A stretch of 64,000 nt of DNA from Saprospiraceae bacterium. GTDB lineage: Bacteria > Bacteroidota > Bacteroidia > Chitinophagales > Saprospiraceae. Below are positions 61,164-64,000 of this stretch, in pieces. The notes beneath the pieces are model-generated. The model was not told the DNA's origin, searched no databases, and saw nothing but the letters and a program-made list of their open reading frames with translations. How positions within the stretch are numbered: position 1 is the stretch's first letter; each line of letters starts with the position of its first letter. The stretch is from the NCBI GenBank assembly GCA_016717105.1, contig JADKGF010000017.1, positions 1 through 64,000 of the forward strand. The letters are read 5' to 3'. Both the position numbers and the translations under genes were made by a program.

Positions 61164-64000
61164 TTGAACAGATTTTATATAAAATTGATCTTGGCATTAG
61201 TCGTCGCAACGGCTACTATGGCTTGTGTCACCAAAAAGAAAAGAACCGAAACCAGCAAATTCGGAAAATTTTATCAGAACACTACGGCGTATTATAATGG
61301 CTACTGGAATGCCAATGAAATATTAAAAGAAAGCCTTATTACACTTAGGGCAGCCAATGTGGATGACTACAACAAAATCCTTGAAGTTGAAGATTTTATT
61401 GCTGTGGATAATCCCAAAATGGTGAAACCAGAAATGGACAAAATTCAGGAGAAAGTATCCACGGTGGCACAGCTCCATGAAGCTAGTGATTGGGTAGATG
61501 ACTGTTATGTCATGATGGGCAAAGCTCAATATTTGAAACATGAATACGAAACTGCAGAAGAAACCCTCGAGTATTTCCAAGAAGATTTTAATCCATCCAA
61601 TCCATATGGACGTAATTATAAAAGTAAAAAACCAACAGGAAAGGCTGCCAAAAAAGCGCGTGAAGTAGAAAAGAAGGAAAAAGAGAAAGAGCGCGAAAAA
61701 GTAAAGGAAGAAAAACAAGAAGCCAAAGAAGAGAAAGCAAAAACAAAAGAGGAAGAGCGTAAAGCAAAAGCAAAGGCAAGAGAAAAAGAAAAGAAAGAGT
61801 ATAGGAAAAAGGGCATAAAAACGCCAAAAACAACAAAAGAGGAAACCAAAACTGTCGAGCCGACTCCGACCACGAGTACAACAAAAAAACCAGAGGAAGT
61901 GGTGGTAAAAGAGGAAGAAATATATAAACCTATAACACCTGAAAAGCCAGCAGAGGATAAGACCGCTTTCAGCGAAGGTATGTTGTGGTTGGCCAAAACT
62001 TACATCAAAAGAGAAAACTGGTTTGCTGCACAGATATTATTGGAAAAACTCGATAAAGGTTTTAAAAGTGATGAGCTAATAGCTGAATTGCCGGCAACAT
62101 TTGCTAATCTTTATTTAAAACAGGAGCGATATGATGAAGCTTTGCCATACTTGGATGAAGCAATAGAAGCTTCTGATGTTAAAAGCCTGAAAGCAAGGTA
62201 TGCATTTATAGCAGGTCAGATATCTCAGAAAAATAAAAATGTAGAAGCAGCCCTCAATTATTTTGACATTTCAAAAAAATACGCATCAGACCCTAAAATG
62301 GAGTTTATGTCTGAGCTGGCTGTTGCCAAAAATGGGATTGCCAGTGGTAAGAGGTCTAAAGAAAGCGTGATAGAAGATTTTAAAAAATTGCTCAATGAAG
62401 ATAAGTATGTACAAGTAAAAGATCAAATTTATTTTACACTTGCCGAAATAGAATTGTCACAAAATAACGAAGAAGCGGCCATTGGATATTATAAAAATTC
62501 ACTTGCTGCTAATGTCGGAGATCAAAAACTGAAATCTGAAGCTTATTATAGGGTAGCAAATTTGTATTATGATAAACAGAAATATCTATTTGCGTCTAAT
62601 TATTTTGACTCTACACTTACGCTTTTGCCTTTGACGGATGTAAGACAGGTTCAGGTCAAAAAATATGTAGATAATCTAAAAGACATTGCGGCAAATCTCG
62701 AAATCATCGCTTATCAGGATACCTTGTTGTACTTTGCATCCTTGGTCGATGACAATAAAGAGAAAATGATCATTGCATATCTCGCAAGAAATCAAAAGAA
62801 TACCCAACAACCTTCTGCCAAAAGTACCACATTGAGCAGCAAACAAAACATATCATCAGGTGTAGATTTTGGCACTAGTACCTTCTTCGCATATAATAAG
62901 TCAGGCAAAGAGAAAGGGAAAGATGATTTTAATAAAGCTTGGGGCAAAAGATCGTTGGAAGATGACTGGCGTAGAAGTACAAAATCTACCGGCATCAATG
63001 CTAGTGAATCTGATAGCAAGGATACCAAACCTAATGAAGCAGAACCAATAGAAGACAAAGTCAGCAAAGAAGCATTAAGTGCATATCTCAGAGAAATTCC
63101 TTCCAATCCAGTCAAAGTGCAGGAAGCAAAGGACAAAATCATAACTGCGATGTTTGTTTTGGGTAAATTGTTCAGAGATAAAATAGAAAATTTTGCTACT
63201 TCTGCAGAGACCTTAGAAAATATGCACACTCGTTTTGGGCCAACCCAATACGAACTAGACTCATATTTTTATATTTATCTGGATTATTTATCCATGGATA
63301 ATCCAACTAAGGCAGCCGAATACAAGAACAACATTATCAGAAAGTATCCTGATTCCAAATATGCAGCCATTCTTGTTGATCCAAATTATTTTGCAAAATC
63401 CACTTCAAAATTAAACAAGGAAGAGCAATATTATTCAACAACCTACGATATGTTTGAAAAAGGCGATTACGCCAAAGCATTAAGCGCTATCAATCAATCA
63501 AATTCTGTAATAGGTGACGAACATTCATATAAGGCAAAATTTGCATTGTTAAAGGCAATGTGTATCGGAAATACGGAAGGCAAAGCAGCATATTTAAAAG
63601 CATTGAATGAAGTAGTTACTTCTTTCCCTAATAGTCCAGAACAAATAAAAGCTAAGGAGATAGTAAGATTTTTGGGTGGTGACAATAGTGCATTTGCCGA
63701 TGTGAGAGATGTAGATAAGATCTTCCAAAGAGATGAGACTGGTACACATTATGTTGCAGTCATTACTTATGGATTAGCTGAAGACCAACAAGTCAATTTT
63801 AAAATAGCCATTTCTGAATACAATAAGAAAAATTTTAAAAATGAAAGATTGCAAATGGGTGATGGAATGTTAAATATAGAAGAAAACGCCCAAGTAATCC
63901 TGATCAGAAAATTTGATAATGAAGCCAAATCCATCGAATATTACTCAAAAGTAATCAAGGATGTAGATGAGTTTTCAGGCGGCGGGAAGTTTACTTACGA
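61164..64000 (+). CDS. sprE: PorW/SprE-like T9SS periplasmic lipoprotein (runs off the window)
   Basis: The frame is open from the TTG at 61164 (MNRFYIKLILALVVATAT) to the window end, at least 945 codons. A lipoprotein signal with Cys21 (ATATMAC) is followed by TKKKRTETSKFGKFYQNTTA and YYNGYWNANEILKESL, the start typical of PorW/SprE. TPR-like helices follow (DWVDDCYVMMGKAQYLKHE, WLAKTYIKRENWFAAQILLE, YYRVANLYYDKQKYLFASNY). PorW/SprE is needed for T9SS secretion and gliding in Flavobacterium and Porphyromonas. A Lys/Glu-rich stretch of about 70 residues (about 150-220) is an unusual insert. The product would serve the T9SS cargo proteins in this window. No ATG start is seen, and the 3' end is outside. 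Confidence 0.88.
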   Translation, partial: MNRFYIKLILALVVATATMACVTKKKRTETSKFGKFYQNTTAYYNGYWNANEILKESLITLRAANVDDYNKILEVEDFIAVDNPKMVKPEMDKIQEKVSTVAQLHEASDWVDDCYVMMGKAQYLKHEYETAEETLEYFQEDFNPSNPYGRNYKSKKPTGKAAKKAREVEKKEKEKEREKVKEEKQEAKEEKAKTKEEERKAKAKAREKEKKEYRKKGIKTPKTTKEETKTVEPTPTTSTTKKPEEVVVKEEEIYKPITPEKPAEDKTAFSEGMLWLAKTYIKRENWFAAQILLEKLDKGFKSDELIAELPATFANLYLKQERYDEALPYLDEAIEASDVKSLKARYAFIAGQISQKNKNVEAALNYFDISKKYASDPKMEFMSELAVAKNGIASGKRSKESVIEDFKKLLNEDKYVQVKDQIYFTLAEIELSQNNEEAAIGYYKNSLAANVGDQKLKSEAYYRVANLYYDKQKYLFASNYFDSTLTLLPLTDVRQVQVKKYVDNLKDIAANLEIIAYQDTLLYFASLVDDNKEKMIIAYLARNQKNTQQPSAKSTTLSSKQNISSGVDFGTSTFFAYNKSGKEKGKDDFNKAWGKRSLEDDWRRSTKSTGINASESDSKDTKPNEAEPIEDKVSKEALSAYLREIPSNPVKVQEAKDKIITAMFVLGKLFRDKIENFATSAETLENMHTRFGPTQYELDSYFYIYLDYLSMDNPTKAAEYKNNIIRKYPDSKYAAILVDPNYFAKSTSKLNKEEQYYSTTYDMFEKGDYAKALSAINQSNSVIGDEHSYKAKFALLKAMCIGNTEGKAAYLKALNEVVTSFPNSPEQIKAKEIVRFLGGDNSAFADVRDVDKIFQRDETGTHYVAVITYGLAEDQQVNFKIAISEYNKKNFKNERLQMGDGMLNIEENAQVILIRKFDNEAKSIEYYSKVIKDVDEFSGGGKFTY

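Noticed and set aside
61323..61996. Antisense frames rich in Phe and Leu at the end of the window, resembling membrane proteins
   Set aside because: They are the reverse complement of the Lys/Glu-rich codons of the PorW/SprE-like gene, which automatically give Phe/Leu/Ser-rich products.

Overview
The window looks like the chromosome of an uncultured or poorly known Bacteroidota bacterium, probably near Saprospiria/Chitinophagia. The evidence is the AT-rich base composition, five proteins ending in a type A C-terminal sorting domain of the type IX secretion system (T9SS), giant SprB-repeat, SdrD-B and DUF11 surface proteins, a PorW/SprE-like T9SS lipoprotein, Bacteroidota-style TAnnTTTG promoter elements, and a Bacteroidota-type hmgA/hppD pair. 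No genome was compared, so this placement is inference.

Layout. 1-38.4 kb is an array of very large secreted or surface proteins, all on the + strand. In order: (1) a partial SdrD-B/SprB-repeat protein (1-3457); (2) a SprB-repeat protein that stops in mid-repeat (about 3946-5706); (3) a beta-propeller/SprB/DUF11 protein (5706-10648); (4) an Asp-box (BNR) repeat protein with a T9SS tail (10891-13610); (5) a roughly 3,400-residue protein with 216-bp and 333-bp tandem repeats and a T9SS tail (13947-24125); (6) an IS3 remnant; (7) a roughly 4,400-residue protein with about 21 DUF11-type units, four SdrD-B domains and a T9SS tail (25134-38352). Genes 1 and 3 share the same last 130 codons and about 150 bp of 3' flank, so the array has grown by duplication.

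38.4-53.8 kb is mostly housekeeping: a class A penicillin-binding protein (- strand), a histidine kinase/response regulator pair, tyrosine-catabolism genes hppD (with an internal deletion) and hmgA, a small membrane protein and TonB-dependent receptor, prs, a T9SS cargo protein with an in-frame stop, a DMT transporter followed by an O-methyltransferase, and a small c-type cytochrome. 53.9-56.4 kb holds a T9SS-tailed protein and a truncated tandem copy of it. 56.4-64 kb holds a small membrane protein, a SulP anion transporter, an SDR reductase, a HAD-like phosphatase, an M23 peptidase, and the start of a PorW/SprE-like gene that runs off the end.

How they fit. The cargo proteins with CTD tails would cross the outer membrane through the T9SS, and PorW/SprE is a periplasmic accessory of that machine. 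The surface array probably serves adhesion or gliding, by analogy with SprB and DUF11 proteins.

A caution runs through the annotation. Many genes are interrupted by one- or two-base indels, some in homopolymers, including genes expected to be functional (PBP1A, TonB receptor). Consensus error in a long-read or metagenomic assembly is the simplest explanation for most. A few lesions are of another kind: the hppD internal deletion, the amber codon at 50133, and the truncated tandem copy at 55.7 kb. Broken genes are listed as their open fragments, with the reconstructed whole described in the evidence.
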